Below are positions 1-11,735 of a DNA stretch of 64,000 nucleotides, in pieces. Below the pieces are notes generated by a model. That model made no database searches. It was not told where the DNA came from and was given only the letters and a program-made list of their open reading frames with translations. Source of the DNA: Cylindrotheca closterium (Eukaryota > Bacillariophyta > Bacillariophyceae > Bacillariales > Bacillariaceae); assembly GCA_933822405.4 (NCBI GenBank), contig CAKOGP040001668.1:124001-188000 (forward strand), written 5' to 3'. Made by a program: the position numbers and the translations under genes. How positions within the stretch are numbered: the first letter of the stretch is position 1; each line of letters begins with the position of its first letter.

Positions 1-1913
1 CAACAAGTTTTATGTGGAGTCAGAGTTCCCTGAAGTGCTGCGAGAATTGTTGCGAGACCCTACGATTGCCCAAGCCAGAATCCAAGAAGACGTGGAAAAT
101 GTCGATGACCACGGTTTCTTGACCAACACCAAACAGGAAGAAATGAAGGAGAACTTGCAAATGCTGCGAGAGCCAGACGATGACTCAGACGATGAAATGG
201 AACAGAATGACAAGAGTAAGAAACCGACGGTAGTGGTATCGTTTCAAGTGGACGGAAGTAAAGTTGAGAATGTGAAGCGACAAGCAATCGAGCTTGATTA
301 TCCGCTGATGGAAGAATACGACTTTCGCAATGATGTGAGTAGGCTTATTGGGACTCGAATTGTTTTGTTTGGACCATGAACTCACTCTAACATCAATCTT
401 CATTACCATTTAGAATATCAACCCGAATGTGCCGCTGATGGATTTGAAGCCAATTACCAGAATTCGACGGTATCAGGAGCGATCGCTGGCCAAGATGTTT
501 GGAAATGGAAGAGCTCGCTCCGGAATCATCGTACTACCTTGTGGTGCTGGAAAAACATTGACAGGTGTCACAGCGGCTCAAACCATCAAAAAGTCTTGTG
601 TCTGTCTTGCGACCAACGCTGTGTCCGTTTTGCAGTGGAAGCATCAATTCCAAAAGTGGACCAACATTCCAGATGACAGAATATGTGTCTTTACTAGTGA
701 CCAAAAGGATAAAATACACCCGGAAGCATGCGTACTGGTCACAACTTACACGATGATTTCATACTCTGGCAAACGGTCTGAGCAATCCCAGAAAATCATG
801 GACCAAATTACTGGCAAAGAGTGGGGCTTGTTGCTGATGGACGAAGTGCATGTGGTGCCTGCAAAGATGTTTCGCCGTGTGATTGGAAGTGTCAAGGCCC
901 ACTGTCGTCTAGGACTGACGGCGACATTGGTCCGAGAAGATGATTTGATTTCTGATTTGAACTTTTTGATCGGGCCCAAGCTGTACGAGGCTAATTGGAT
1001 GGATCTTACAGCTCAGGGGTATCTTGCGAATGTGCAATGTGTGGAAGTTTGGTGCCCAATGACTGGGCCATTCATGAAGGAATACCTAATGGCGACTAAC
1101 GCAAGGCTGAAGCAGCTGTTGTACGTCATGAACCCGTCCAAGCTTCGTGCTGTCGAGTACCTGGTTCGCTTCCATGAGGAACGCGGTGATAAGATCATTG
1201 TCTTCTCTGACCTGGTCTACTCCCTCAAGTTATATGCTGAGATGTTGAAGAAACCTTTGATCTATGGCGAAACCCCAGAACGCGAACGTCAAGCTATTCT
1301 TGGTACCTTCCGTGCTTCTGATATGATTCGCACAATCTGTATTTCGAAGGTCGGAGATACATCCATCGATCTGCCCGAAGCTAATGTCATTATCCAAGTG
1401 TCCAGTCACTTTGGAAGCCGAAGGCAAGAGGCGCAACGCTTGGGCCGCATTCTTCGTCCAAAGTCGTACACGCGACAAGATGGAACGAATAAGTCTACCT
1501 TCAACGCGTTCTTCTACACTCTCGTCAGTTCCGACACTCAAGAAATGTTTTACTCCGCTAAGCGTCAACAGTATTTGATTGATCAAGGCTACACATTCAA
1601 GATTGTGACAAACCTTTGCGAAAAGGCTGCCGAAGCAGCAGTGGAAGAGGGCTACTCTTACAGCACACCCGAAGACGACCGCAAGTTATTGCGCACCGTC
1701 TTGCAATCCGAGACAGACTTGGAGAAGGAGCAACGCGCCGAAGATGCTGCCATTCGCAAGAACAATGCCGATGGAGCTGCCCTTGCAGACGCTGGAACCA
1801 AGCGAAGTACAGGAGCGACCATATCTCAAATGAGTGGTGGATCCGGTATGCGTTACCGAGAAGTCAATTCGAGCAAGAAGCATCCACTATTCCGAAAGAG
1901 ACAAAGACGCTAA
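1..1913 (+). CDS. XPB: TFIIH DNA helicase XPB/ERCC3/RAD25 (5' truncated)
   Basis: 3'->5' DNA helicase/translocase of TFIIH, needed for promoter opening and nucleotide excision repair in the nucleus. The window starts inside the gene: codons run from base 2, exon 2..334, a 79-bp phase-0 intron 335..413 (GTGAGT...TAG), exon 414..1913, giving 610 residues of the C-terminal part. The junction rebuilds [20 protein letters not shown], as in other XPBs. Visible motifs are Walker A (LPCGAGKT), DEVH box ([10 protein letters not shown]), LTATLVRED containing the XPB RED motif, [12 protein letters not shown], and motif VI ([13 protein letters not shown]). The acidic linker before helicase domain 1 is present; the N-terminal domain lies upstream of the window. 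It is convergent with the 7-TM gene, 133 bp apart. Identification is secure; only the exon boundary is inferred. Confidence 0.97.
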
Positions 1914-2046
1914 GAGATTTAATATTTTATCAATTGACCTAGAGTTCAAAAACAGTAACAGTTTCACCACACCAATGGTGCACTCCTCTTGAATGCTAAA
2001 AATACAAGCAAGCCTCAGAGCACAACCAACATCGCCAATAGACAAA

Positions 2047-3216
2047 TCACGTTATCTGGTACGGGGTTGATGGAGACTCTGGATCTTCCTTGTTGGTTGA
2101 GGCTGGCTCCGAGACCATGTTAGATGCATTCTCTGATCCCAGGGCATGTAGAAACTCCCCTAGATCTCCTGCTTGTAATATGTCCTTTCGTACTTCATGT
2201 AGTAGGCGCAACATGGTCACCAAATATACCAAGATTCCCGCATTGGATGCCAGTGGAAACCAATCTGGACCTGGAAATTGTCCAATGAACATAATTATTG
2301 ATCCAACCAAAGTGTAAATCCATGGATTTATGCTGGATGGGTACACAATCATGGAAAATTCACTTCCATACCTCCACAGAAGCGCGGAAAAGTAGAGACA
2401 ACTCAAGGATGTCATTCCCATTGGAAGAAGACTGTAGACGACATGCGCTGAGGAATCTTCTTGCCACGGTTCTGTAAGAATGGTCATCCATCCCGTACGG
2501 CCAGCCAAATCTGGTTTATCCCAAACTACGTCAAAGTTGACCCCAAAACTCAACATGAGAATTGCCACTGTAAAGACTCTCATCATGACCACCATGGTTG
2601 CTGGTCGAATCAATGTCTGTCGATCTTCATCATCTGGTGTGGTGGACCTGGAATTGGTTGATCGCCCTGGCCCTCGGTACACCATACAAAAGGGTATGGA
2701 GCGTGTTCGATAGGACAAAAAGGTAGCCACAAAGGTTGCCATGAATATTCCTGGCGCACACATGCTTTCAAACATGTAAATGGCGACGGCCCACTGCCGC
2801 CAAATGTTAATGTGCGCATAGTCCATTGCCAGAGTCATTGATTCCAAGCCCATGAAAAACATGGCTGCTGGCAGAATTAGTCGAATAGCATTCCATTCGT
2901 ATAATTCTCGCGTCTCTCTTGAAAGGCGATTGGTCAAGTAGCAGGTGACGAAAAAAGCGAGCGCAATGACTCCAAAACCAACGATTTGTTCCACTTGGTA
3001 GACTTCCGTGTCTTTTTTGTAGAAATCATCGTCGCCAATAAAGGTTAATTCACGATGAGTTGAGAGCATAAAAGAATCACTAGACATGGTGGGTGATGCC
3101 ATGCTGATGGTACGAGTTCTTTCGGGAAAGAAGAGAGGTTTGTTGGGTGTTGCAATTGGAAGGTTTTGAGTCGATGTTTGAAAATTCGGAAGTTCATATT
3201 CAGCCTGCCTGCTCAT
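2047..3216 (-). CDS. seven-transmembrane protein, uncharacterised
   Basis: Single-exon ORF of 389 residues. After a polar N-terminus of about 75 residues there are roughly seven hydrophobic segments, beginning near VEQIVGFGVIALAFFV, AIRLILPAAMFFMG, WAVAIYMFESMCAP, TMVVMMRVFTVAILML, HVVYSLLPMGMTSL, WIYTLVGSIIMFIG and GILVYLVTMLRLL. A hydrophilic loop with SRSTTPDDEDRQ sits between segments 3 and 4, and the C-terminal tail is acidic and serine-rich. This is the topology of a 7-TM integral membrane protein. I do not recognise a family, and none of the usual GPCR or rhodopsin signatures (such as a retinal-binding lysine motif) is obvious. The start is the first Met of the frame. It converges on XPB, and its promoter lies in the 175 bp before the next minus-strand gene. 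Coding nature is well supported by length and pattern; function is unknown. Confidence 0.8.
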   Translation of the reverse strand: MSRQAEYELPNFQTSTQNLPIATPNKPLFFPERTRTISMASPTMSSDSFMLSTHRELTFIGDDDFYKKDTEVYQVEQIVGFGVIALAFFVTCYLTNRLSRETRELYEWNAIRLILPAAMFFMGLESMTLAMDYAHINIWRQWAVAIYMFESMCAPGIFMATFVATFLSYRTRSIPFCMVYRGPGRSTNSRSTTPDDEDRQTLIRPATMVVMMRVFTVAILMLSFGVNFDVVWDKPDLAGRTGWMTILTEPWQEDSSAHVVYSLLPMGMTSLSCLYFSALLWRYGSEFSMIVYPSSINPWIYTLVGSIIMFIGQFPGPDWFPLASNAGILVYLVTMLRLLHEVRKDILQAGDLGEFLHALGSENASNMVSEPASTNKEDPESPSTPYQIT

Positions 3217-3391
3217 TATCGTTTGACTAATACGAAAAAAAAGACTGAACTGAATGGTAGTCCTACAGTAGAATGAGAATGAGAAGAAGCTACAGTATGG
3301 ATAATTTGGTTACCAAACACAACTTTGCAATAATTCCCTTGTTCAGTCTCTTTCTAATGTTTTTTCTAACTTTCATCGTCAATCACGTCAA

Positions 3392-4162
3392 TCAAGGACC
3401 CGCTGCATCATCGTCGTCGTCCGAACGAGAATGATCATCGGTCTGGTCCATCGAATAAATTAAATCCCATTCGCTCGAACCTTTGTGACAGCCCCACACA
3501 TCTTTATCATCAAACCAATAGTCCACAGTTCCCAACGTCTTTACATTGCCGTGTGTTTTTTCACCACAACTAGTTTCACATTTGTTCGACGAGGTGCAAC
3601 TCTTTGCTGTATTGTGGCCTTCGTAATATAGCATTATATTCACTGCAGTTAAGGCAATCAGTACCAACACAACCACTACACACAAGCTGCTCCTTGGCCT
3701 TTCTATTTGTGGGCGATTCAAGTCCTCGTTATCAAGGACGTTTTCTTCTGCTACTAGTAGTAGGTTTTCGTCATGTACGTCGGCTATAATGCGTCGCCCC
3801 TCTTTCTTCATGTTCTTATTTATTCTGTTTCCTGATGAGTACAAACTAAGGCTACTACAGTAGTCGCTCCTGCTCCTGTCATCAGTTGCTCTGACTAGAG
3901 ATGGACTTGTTGGTGTGTTTCGTCGTTGCCTTATGATAGTCGATACTGATATTTTATGTAGACTGTAGCATACTGGTATGGCAGCTACAGTACCTCTAGT
4001 AGTTACTAGGCGCCGCGCGTTGATTTCCATTCCAGAGCGTCCACTTTTTTGTGGTCGGTTCTTCATTGCCTTCCCCAAACCCTCTCTCCCCCAACCCTCT
4101 CTCTCAAACTGATCCTTGTGATTGTAAAAATTTGAACGTGTCAAGATATCGCTCTGTTGCAT
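3392..4162 (-). CDS. single-pass membrane protein with short Cys-containing C-terminal domain, hypothetical
   Basis: 256-codon ORF. The first half is basic and low in recognisable structure. A single strong hydrophobic segment (CVVVVLVLIALTAVNIMLYY) lies about residues 163-184, followed by a short domain with four spaced cysteines (SCTSSNKCETSCGEK and WGCHKG) and WFDDKDVWG, ending in an acidic tail (DDDDDAAGP). This suggests a type II or tail-oriented single-pass protein with a small disulfide-bonded ectodomain. The true start is uncertain: the Met at MKKEGRRIIADVHDEN (about residue 117) would give a compact protein and avoid the irregular N-terminus. It is divergent from the gene starting at 4508, sharing about 345 bp of upstream DNA. 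No family recognised. Confidence 0.5.
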   Translation of the reverse strand: MQQSDILTRSNFYNHKDQFEREGWGREGLGKAMKNRPQKSGRSGMEINARRLVTTRGTVAAIPVCYSLHKISVSTIIRQRRNTPTSPSLVRATDDRSRSDYCSSLSLYSSGNRINKNMKKEGRRIIADVHDENLLLVAEENVLDNEDLNRPQIERPRSSLCVVVVLVLIALTAVNIMLYYEGHNTAKSCTSSNKCETSCGEKTHGNVKTLGTVDYWFDDKDVWGCHKGSSEWDLIYSMDQTDDHSRSDDDDDAAGP

Positions 4163-4507
4163 TTTGACACTTGGAGTGCTACGAAAGTGCTAAAGTGTGC
4201 CACGGGTTGATTTTTCTACCCAAACCCCCCCTCCAAGGTTCTTTCGGGACTGGTTCGGGACTGGGTGGTAGTGACGAAAAAGTGACACGTCGCAAGTCAC
4301 AAGTCGTGTTCTTCGTGTCTCAAACGATTGCGACTCCAAATATCCGGGTTGACGACGTACATTCCACGTGCACGCATGCCACCGACATTCGTCGGATCAT
4401 TGATGTTATTCTACCAAATTCCAAACACAAGCACACACAACAATAGAAAAACAAAAGAGGAAGAAACTCACAAATCAAACTGTCATAAGATTTCCACGCA
4501 AAGAAAG
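4163..4507. other. divergent intergenic region
   Basis: 345 bp between two divergent starts. It contains an ACGTGCACGCATGC stretch near 4368 and an A-rich leader just before the ATG at 4508. The plus frame is open from 4328, but the leader composition favours 4508 as the start. No RNA gene seen. Confidence 0.4.
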
Positions 4508-6920
4508 ATGACGAAGACCGAGAAGACAATGCCAGGTATAAAAGAAAAACCGCTTTCAGATTGTTCTGAAGCACCTGACAATGATGATCAAGTTCAAGAG
4601 ACAATCCCACAGGAAAGTGTCAATCTAAACCGAAGTATGGAAGAAGAGAATGACCTAAACAAGACCGCAAATGATACAGTCAATGATAATGACGAGATTT
4701 CACTTTTAACAGGGCTTGATCCGCCTTCCACCTGTCTTGATGGTCCCGCTGAAATCATGTCGTCAAATAAGATTGAGGAGACGACGGAGAATGGCGGGAA
4801 GAAGCTAAACAGGATGAATATCGACAAAATGCTATTGACACAAGGATCGAGAATATCCGATCTTGGCGCAGCTGATGTCTCTGTGATGTCAATGGACCCT
4901 GAGGGGGTATGTCCTGGGCATAGACACATAGATAGTATGTTCCTTACAGATGACATGTTGCGGGAGGATGATACTCCAAGAGAGTGTGCCGGAGTGGATG
5001 ATAGTAGGCCTCCATCTCCCTTGAGCGATAGTGCTGACGTAGTGGAAGAAGAAAAGAAAACTGAAACTGAAATCCAACAAGCTCCCAAGAAAAAGCTGCA
5101 AGAACAGCCAGCCGTTGTTGACGAAAAAAAACTTCAGCTAAAGACCATCACAATAGATACTACACATGAGCCGTCTGATGATCTATCTGGAGGAATTTCG
5201 ATTACATCTCCAGATCGACCATCGCCACTACGTACACATCCCAGAGAACAACATTCCGCAACCAGAGATCAACAGATACCAATTCACTCCTACACTCCTA
5301 CCGAGCACATGATGCCACATATTCCTCACATGCCAGCCTTGATGATTCCTAATCATCATTTGCATGGATCCATGGCCCCAAGCCATATGAGTGGCCACAT
5401 GAGCGGCCACATGAGTGGATATCACACACCAACGCTTCAAGGCTTGCCAATCAATCATCAAGGTCAAATAATGATTAGCACCACTGCTGCTGCTGCTTCG
5501 GCTTCTGCTGCGAATGGTGGCAAACGAAAGATTCATTTACGACTTTTGGAAGATTCACCCATACGCAGCAAACGAGTCTCCTTCTTCCTTGGTTTGAAAA
5601 AGAAACGAGGCAGTCTGCTCATGACACCCCGAAATTCTGATCCACCAGAAGAAGAGGCAGAGCAGGATGAATTCATTGATCGAGGTCGAGTGACAGTGTC
5701 GTGGTACGAGGGAACTTCTTCTTTGGAGTTGTACGAGCACGTTCAGAATAGTGTCCTGCGAAAATTGGGCCTGAACAATACCAACAAGCTATCGGACTTG
5801 AGGATTTTAGACGAAGGCGTTGACCCTCCAGAAGGTAAGAATTTACAACCTCACCCTGCTTTCAGTGGATACACACCAGCATGGACTCACGAACCTTTTT
5901 TCCTCACGCAATACAGAAATTGTTTTGAGCCCTTATATTCCCGATGGATCCAGATTACTACTTCGATTTTCGACGCAAGACAAAGGCGGAGACCTTAGCC
6001 CACCAATCAAACAACCATACAATGATGGACCTCCCATTTCTCCATCCGCTGCACCGAGTCCATATCGCCGCCCATCGATTGATTTGAATGATCTAGGACT
6101 CAACCCTGATCAACTTGCACTTCTTGGGAACCGGTTGAAGGGATTGGAAAAGACTCCCAGGACAGAACGAAAGAGACAGAAGAAAACAAAGGTTAATAAG
6201 ATTGAAAGCAAAGGCAGCAACGACAGCGACAATGACGACCTTACATCTCAAGCGTCAACAACACTAGAGACGAACTCACTGCATCCCGAGGACCAAATTG
6301 AGAAAAGCCTAAGGCAAATCACCGAACTCTTGCTAGCGGACCGAACGAATCGCTATGTTCCACCAAGACGGCGAGAAAAGAGACAAGTGATCTTCACCTT
6401 AGCGAACTATTTTGTCTTGTTTCTTTCCTTGATTGCTATTTCGGCAGAGATTCAAGCACGGGCACCCCAATGGCACAAGTCGATTGAGCAACAGTTCAAG
6501 AATGTCCAAAGTTGCTCCAAAGACGAAGATGCTTTATATGAATGCATTTCCCAAGGAGACTTTGCGGGCTTGATTGCCTCGGTGGTCTTGTGGATCAGTA
6601 AATCCGCAGCCACCCGACGAATTTTCTTGTTTGGATTTCAATCACCCCGCAAGTTGTGGGCTGTTGTGTATGAGTGCTTGGTCAGCTCTGTCTGTTGGGG
6701 TTTCTCTTACATGTTTATTCGGCGCGGTATGAATCCCGATACCTCGACAAATTTTTTGCAAAAGTATTGGAAGGATGCCGTGTATGGCAGCTTGGCAGGT
6801 TTCAATGCTGCGTTTATGAAGCATGTGCTCAAGAACTTGATTCCACAAGAAGCAATCGAAGATGCACTGATGCAAGACAAAAGGTTGAAAATTCTTTCAT
6901 GGCTGTCACTGGCAGAATAA
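4508..6920 (+). CDS. large protein with central beta-rich/ubiquitin-like region and C-terminal multi-pass membrane domain, unknown
   Basis: Exons 4508..5834 and 5917..6920 (82-bp phase-1 intron, GTAAGA...CAG), 776 residues. The N-terminal 300 residues are acidic and disordered. A His/Met-rich segment follows, with three tandem copies of SHMSGHMSGHMSG type (5383-5425), then an alanine run. About residues 340-480 form a folded-looking region (RGRVTVSWYEGTSSLELYEH, then LRILDEGVDPPEEIVLSPY spanning the splice) that may be ubiquitin-like. The C-terminal 200 residues hold about three hydrophobic segments (VIFTLANYFVLFLSLIAI, FAGLIASVVLWISKS, WAVVYECLVSSVCWGFSY). The splice restores one continuous frame. 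An upstream in-frame Met at 4328 is less likely as the start. No named family recognised; probably an endomembrane protein with a cytosolic regulatory head. Confidence 0.75.
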
Positions 6921-7333
6921 GCATAACAATAATAGATGATACAGTATTTTGAGCTATTAGACAATGAATCGATTGGAGATGCTCATAAGCACCAATCTCT
7001 CTAGGCACAAAAATGAATAGTAACAATCGATATCGACGACTCGACTGACTGGCTCCTCCAAACACAGTATTTAGAAGTTAATAGGACAATGATGATGATG
7101 ATGATTAAAAAAGAGATAATGACTCATGGTGTGGATGGATAAAAAAAATGACACTTTCTTCTTCTAAAAGGGTCGTCACAAAGATTGACTTAATACCAAG
7201 AACTGACAACTCTTATTCCAAAGACCAAGATATCAATTCCAAACTGGACTGGTGGATAATGTAGCAAGAAGCATCCAACAAGAAAGTTTGTTTGCTTCCA
7301 TTGTTGGCTGGCTGGTGGGTTCATTTCACTTCT
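6921..7333. other. intergenic, convergent 3' ends
   Basis: 413 bp between two convergent genes. AT-rich, with a short GATGAT run (about 7087-7105) and one TACAGTA near 6940. No gene or structured RNA recognised. Confidence 0.4.
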
Positions 7334-8141
7334 TCACATGATGAAACATCCACAACCTGTTCCAGCTTGATTCCCAGATGGTCCACCACTGCTACTAGCA
7401 GCAGCAGCACCACCCAATCGAATCTTTTTATCACCCCCTCCTTTGGAAGACGAAGCACCCATATTCTCCGGCCGCACCGCCACATTGATGGGAGTTGGAT
7501 GTGTCTTGAACACTGGAACCTCACAATCCTCTAGCGTTCTGGAATCTGGCATTAATATTCCTTTTCCCATGCATATTAGTCTCAGGCGATCACCACCTGA
7601 ACAGCTTGGTAAATCTGAATTGATTGATTCATAATGTTAGAAATAATAGATGGATGCAAGATCACGAGACAGGTTGAATGCTGTAGTAGGGTGCATTGAC
7701 AGCACAGCACAGCACAGCACAGCACAGCACAGCACAACACAACACAACATCACAAGCATACCCCCAACACAAAAGCCGTATCCATTGCAAAAAACATGTA
7801 GTATACATACCTTCTGGCCACACTGACAGGAGCGCCCCCTTCACTTCGCCTATGCAATCTGTTGGATTGCATTCCACGGTAACGGTCAATCCATCTCGAT
7901 TGGCAAAGAGGAACCGTAGAGTAATTTTGTTTGGATCATATTTGTAGGGTGGTCTTGATCGTTTGCTAGAAGAAACCACTGGAGCTGTTGCCCCTTCTTT
8001 TGGTTTTTCTGCATCTGGTTCTTTGGGAGCTTCGTCCTTATCACCAGCTTCTGAGGACGCAGGGGTTGGAGCATCCGCTTCAGGGGTTTCGGCTGGTTTT
8101 TGAGCATTCTCAGGCGTGTCTGTGGCTGGATCTGACATCAT
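7334..8141 (-). CDS. membrane-anchored ubiquitin-fold protein (MUB/UBL3-like), prenylated
   Basis: Exons 8141..7811 and 7596..7334, joined by a 214-bp phase-1 intron (GTATGT...CAG). The spliced product is 197 residues: a Pro/Ala/Glu-rich disordered N-terminus of about 80 residues, then a ubiquitin fold (ITLRFLFANRDGLTVTVE ... SVWPEGGDRLRLICMGKG ... THPTPINVAVRP), a Gly/Ser linker, and the terminus GCGCFIM. CFIM is a CaaX box, with a nearby Cys suited to palmitoylation. The VWPxG...LRLIxxGK pattern matches UBL3/MUB proteins. These are not conjugated (there is no C-terminal diglycine) but sit on the plasma membrane and recruit E2 enzymes or sort proteins to vesicles. Unusual features are the long acidic N-terminal extension and a pentanucleotide repeat inside the intron. 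It is divergent from the next ubiquitin-like gene. Confidence 0.88.
7701..7749. repeat. AGCAC/AACAC pentanucleotide microsatellite in an intron
   Basis: Seven perfect AGCAC units followed by three AACAC units, lying inside the 214-bp intron of the MUB-like gene. On the transcript it reads as a GTGCT/GTGTT run close to the donor site. Confidence 0.95.
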
Positions 8142-8985
8142 TTTTCTCTGTATTGGCTATATTTCCTGTATTCGTTGTAGGTGCAAGTGATTAAACTTCT
8201 TTTGCTGAACTGAACTGAGCTGAGCTGAACGGATGCAGCCAACGTATTCACAAATGAGCGTCTCTCGAAACGGAGGCTTTTGAATCAAGGGCGTGAAGAA
8301 AGAGAGCCTTTCCAAAAAATAGGTGTGGAGTTGAAACCTTTCGCCTTTTTCCTAATCCAGACAGACAACTGAACAGCTCTTGATAATTCAATCAGTCCCT
8401 AATGCTAGCGATGAAACCAAGGTATCCTTCTGATGAGAGCAGCAATGTGGGTTCCGGATGTTCACACTACCGGTACTTTCTTCGATGACTCTCTCCGTTT
8501 TTCAAGGCGTCTTCATCTCACAGCACAGGCCATTCCGAAATATTCCTCGACAGTTGGTCAGCAGGCCGCGTGTCTCCGAGGTCGTACATGTTAATAGAGA
8601 CACGCACGCCAAGCATGGTTAAAAAACCTCATCCGTCGAGCCAGCCTGCCCCAATAATCCGAACAAATTCATCCCGCCGAAGTTCCGATTTGTTTTGCGT
8701 AGTACCCAAACGACACGTACAATTTGGCTCCCGCCGCCTTGTGTTTGGAGAAATGCCTTCTTTCCGCGCGTTTTCGATGGTTGGAATGACCAGAAGTTTG
8801 GGTATTTTCGTGCGTTATCCCGAAAATCGTTGTTTGGGAGTCAGTCAGTGGTGGAAGGGTGGGAGACGCTCGTTCACGTTCGAATCGCAGACTACAGCCA
8901 AAAGACATTCTCAAGTGTTGTTCCACTACCGGTACCGTACAGTAGAATATAACTTTTTGACGCCCACTGAGAAAAAGTAGGGACC
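8142..8985. promoter_or_regulatory. divergent promoter region between two ubiquitin-like genes
   Basis: 844 bp between divergent starts at 8141 and 8986. It contains two copies of the palindrome TACCGGTA (8468-8475 and 8927-8934), the latter about 50 bp before the downstream ATG and followed by TACAGTA. ORFs here look like chance. Regulatory role is inferred only. Confidence 0.4.
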
Positions 8986-11735
8986 ATGACGTCCTCCGAC
9001 CCATGGTCAATATCCGTCAAGGCTGTGGGAATTGGATTCAACTCGGAAGAAGAAGCAACCGCTGCGAGTTCAAGTCGCAATGCTAATGGAGAGCGCCAAT
9101 TTATCGTCGAGGTGTCACCGGAAGATGGAGTCGCCTCCTTGCACGACAAGATTGAAGGAGCGACGGGTCTAAAGGCATCTCAGCAACGACTCATATATAG
9201 AGGGAGGCTAATAGGCAAATTTGAACAAAGAGACGAGAATGAAGAACCGCGCATCAAAGACATTGCAGGTTTGTGTGATGGACAAACGATTCATCTGGTC
9301 AAGAAGCGAGATCAATCGGAAGAGTCCAACAATGAATCGAATGCTGGCAATACCAATGGCAGCAGTTCGGATCCAACAGACTTTCTTGGCAATGCTTCGA
9401 GCAGTGGCGGTGGAGGTTCCTTGCTAGCAGCCTTGCTGGGTCTTGGCAATTTGCCGGAAGAGATTTCCAATGAAGACCGAGACAGCAGCGGTATTAGTAT
9501 TGGTGGTGGTTCTTCCAATACACCTACTGCAGCCATGCCCACTACGGCAGCCTCTCCTTCCAACCCGGGAACTCGGGGACCACGATGGGGCTGGAGGTCC
9601 TCTCGGATAGGACGTCCAAGGCGGCCTCATTACCGATTAACAGCCGAGGACTTGCAGGTCAATGATCCTGGCTCGATGGAACCTGTTCGACAGGGATTGA
9701 TGACTCTTCATACATTATTGCCACATGCGCAACAGGTTCATTCTGACCAAGTTTCCACACCGCTCGAAGCGAATCGTGAATGGTTCCGGGGACAATGGAT
9801 TGACTGTAGAGATACCGTGAACCAATGGCTCGAAGCTACCGTTGTGGAGATTATGAGTCCAGACGATATTTTGCCACCCCGCGACGAAGATTCTTTGACG
9901 TCGTCTGTTAGTAGACGCGGAGCTTTACCGCGACATCAACGGCTACCACATGTGGCCAACGATCCTGCAGTCGGTGCTGCAGATTTGCAGGGAAGAAGGC
10001 GATTGTTGCTTGAACCCTGTGACTCCAATGACTCGGATGCGGAAGAAGGTTCGCTAGCAGGCTCTAGGCGACGCAGCAACAATGAAGGAGTTCAAATGCT
10101 ACTAATTCATTACAATGGTTGGCCTCATCGATGGGACGAATGGATTCGAAGTGATTCGGAACGAATTCGGCCCTTTCGAACAAGAACGAGACATCCCAAT
10201 GTGGTAAGTGGAAGGAATGCAGAAATGCATGAATTCAATCTATTTTGTTGCCTAGTTTGTATCACTTGAACATGTCTGATGAAAATGCATCCATCGTTGG
10301 CCTGCTCTTATAAACACAGTCATCTACTGCCTCGCCTACTCCGCAGTCAGTCTTTAATGATGCTCCGAGTACAAATATTCGATCGGAGGAAGAAGACGAA
10401 GATAGAGTACATTTGTTGCCAGAACTTGCTCGTGCTGTCTCGGCAATCAATGATCTACTCAACCAAGTTGCGGCGTCCGAAACCTCACGAGCTAGACCTG
10501 GAGAAGGTCACGATGACCTTCCTTGGGTTCCAGCAGAACCACAAAATTCATCATCTAGTCCAAACTACAACCGACGCCAGCTACAGAATCTAGCGCCACT
10601 TCTAGATCGACTTGGACGAACTTTGACGGATGCGGCACCGCATTTGGCAGCCTTGGCCGATAGTCTTCCATCGACGCGAACCACTGTGGAAGGGAATCAA
10701 ACGGAATCATCCGAGACTAACGACGATGGCTCGATTCCAGACAGTCTACCCGATCTGAATATGAATCTAAGTAGGAACAGTGGTGATGGTGACCATCATC
10801 CTCCAACTACTGGGGGATTGCTCTCGCTATGGAATCGAGAACGTCGTAGTCAGAATAGTATGCATCCAGACGAAGTGCGATCTGGCCTTTTGACGGATGA
10901 AGATATAGATCCGGACTATGTGGATTATGCCACTGGTGTGGTCAACACATCGCGTGGTGATGTCCGAGCGGGACCGAGGAGTCGGCCGCAAAACGATGAT
11001 GTGGCCAGTTTGTTGGGAGCCTACTTGGCGGCTGCGAGTCTCAGCAATGCAGTAGGAGGTGATGATAATGGTAACGAAGAAGGAGGTGGCGGTATGGGCG
11101 GTGCAGCGCAGTCATTAGGAAGTATACTGCGGGAGCGAGGAAACGGCGGAGGTGGAGGTTCTGGAGGGATTGATATTCACATTCATGCAGTGGTCACTAC
11201 ACCAGGTGGAGGCGGTGGTGGTGGCGGCGGTGGAGGACTGGGATTGGCAGCCTTGGGTGGTGGTGGACCCATTCCAACAGCTACCGTCATTGGAAGTGGC
11301 AATGGCGGTGGGGTTGGTGGTAACACTGGTCTCGGTGGCACGGGACGCACACTTTTTGCATCGCGAGACCGAGGCAGTCGAACTTCAAGCATTTTGAGGT
11401 CCAGGCACTCTCATACTGCTCCAGCTGTACCTGCTTCGGAAGAAATTGAAGACACTAGCCTCTTTTCGGAACTCTACTCTGAGAATCCTGAACCAGTGGA
11501 TCCCAATGGATCCCCTGAACCCGATGCTCGAAGAGCTTCTCGGCCCCCAATAGTGGACGACGATGACACCGATTTTATTCGACGCATTGCCGCCATGAAT
11601 GAAGGTGATGACCGTGATAATGCTGGTACAAATACGAGGCGAAGCCGCAACAGTTTCCGACGACAAAGCACAGAACGCCGTGGTTGGGGACGATTGTTCC
11701 GCCGACGAAGAAGCCATCGGGATTCCAACCTGTAA
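8986..11735 (+). CDS. large protein with N-terminal ubiquitin-like domain and Tudor/chromo-barrel-like motif
   Basis: Exons 8986..10203 and 10320..11735 with a 116-bp phase-0 intron (GTAAGT...CAG), 877 residues. Residues about 10-105 form a ubiquitin-like domain (ISVKAVGIGF, DKIEGATGLKASQQRLIYRG, GLCDGQTIHLVKK) of the type that heads BAG6/Scythe and DSK2-like proteins. About residues 255-405 hold a conserved-looking block ending in LLIHYNGWPHRWDEWIRSD, which resembles the WxxRWDEWI strand of Tudor/MBT/chromo-barrel domains. Exon 2 is acidic, then glycine-rich (poly-Gly near 11200-11245), with several LPD/DL segments, and ends in a strongly basic tail (RRGWGRLFRRRRSHRD). It lacks the C-terminal diglycine of conjugated ubiquitin. 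A role in ubiquitin-linked chaperoning is possible but inferred; BAG6 orthology is not shown. Confidence 0.85.
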
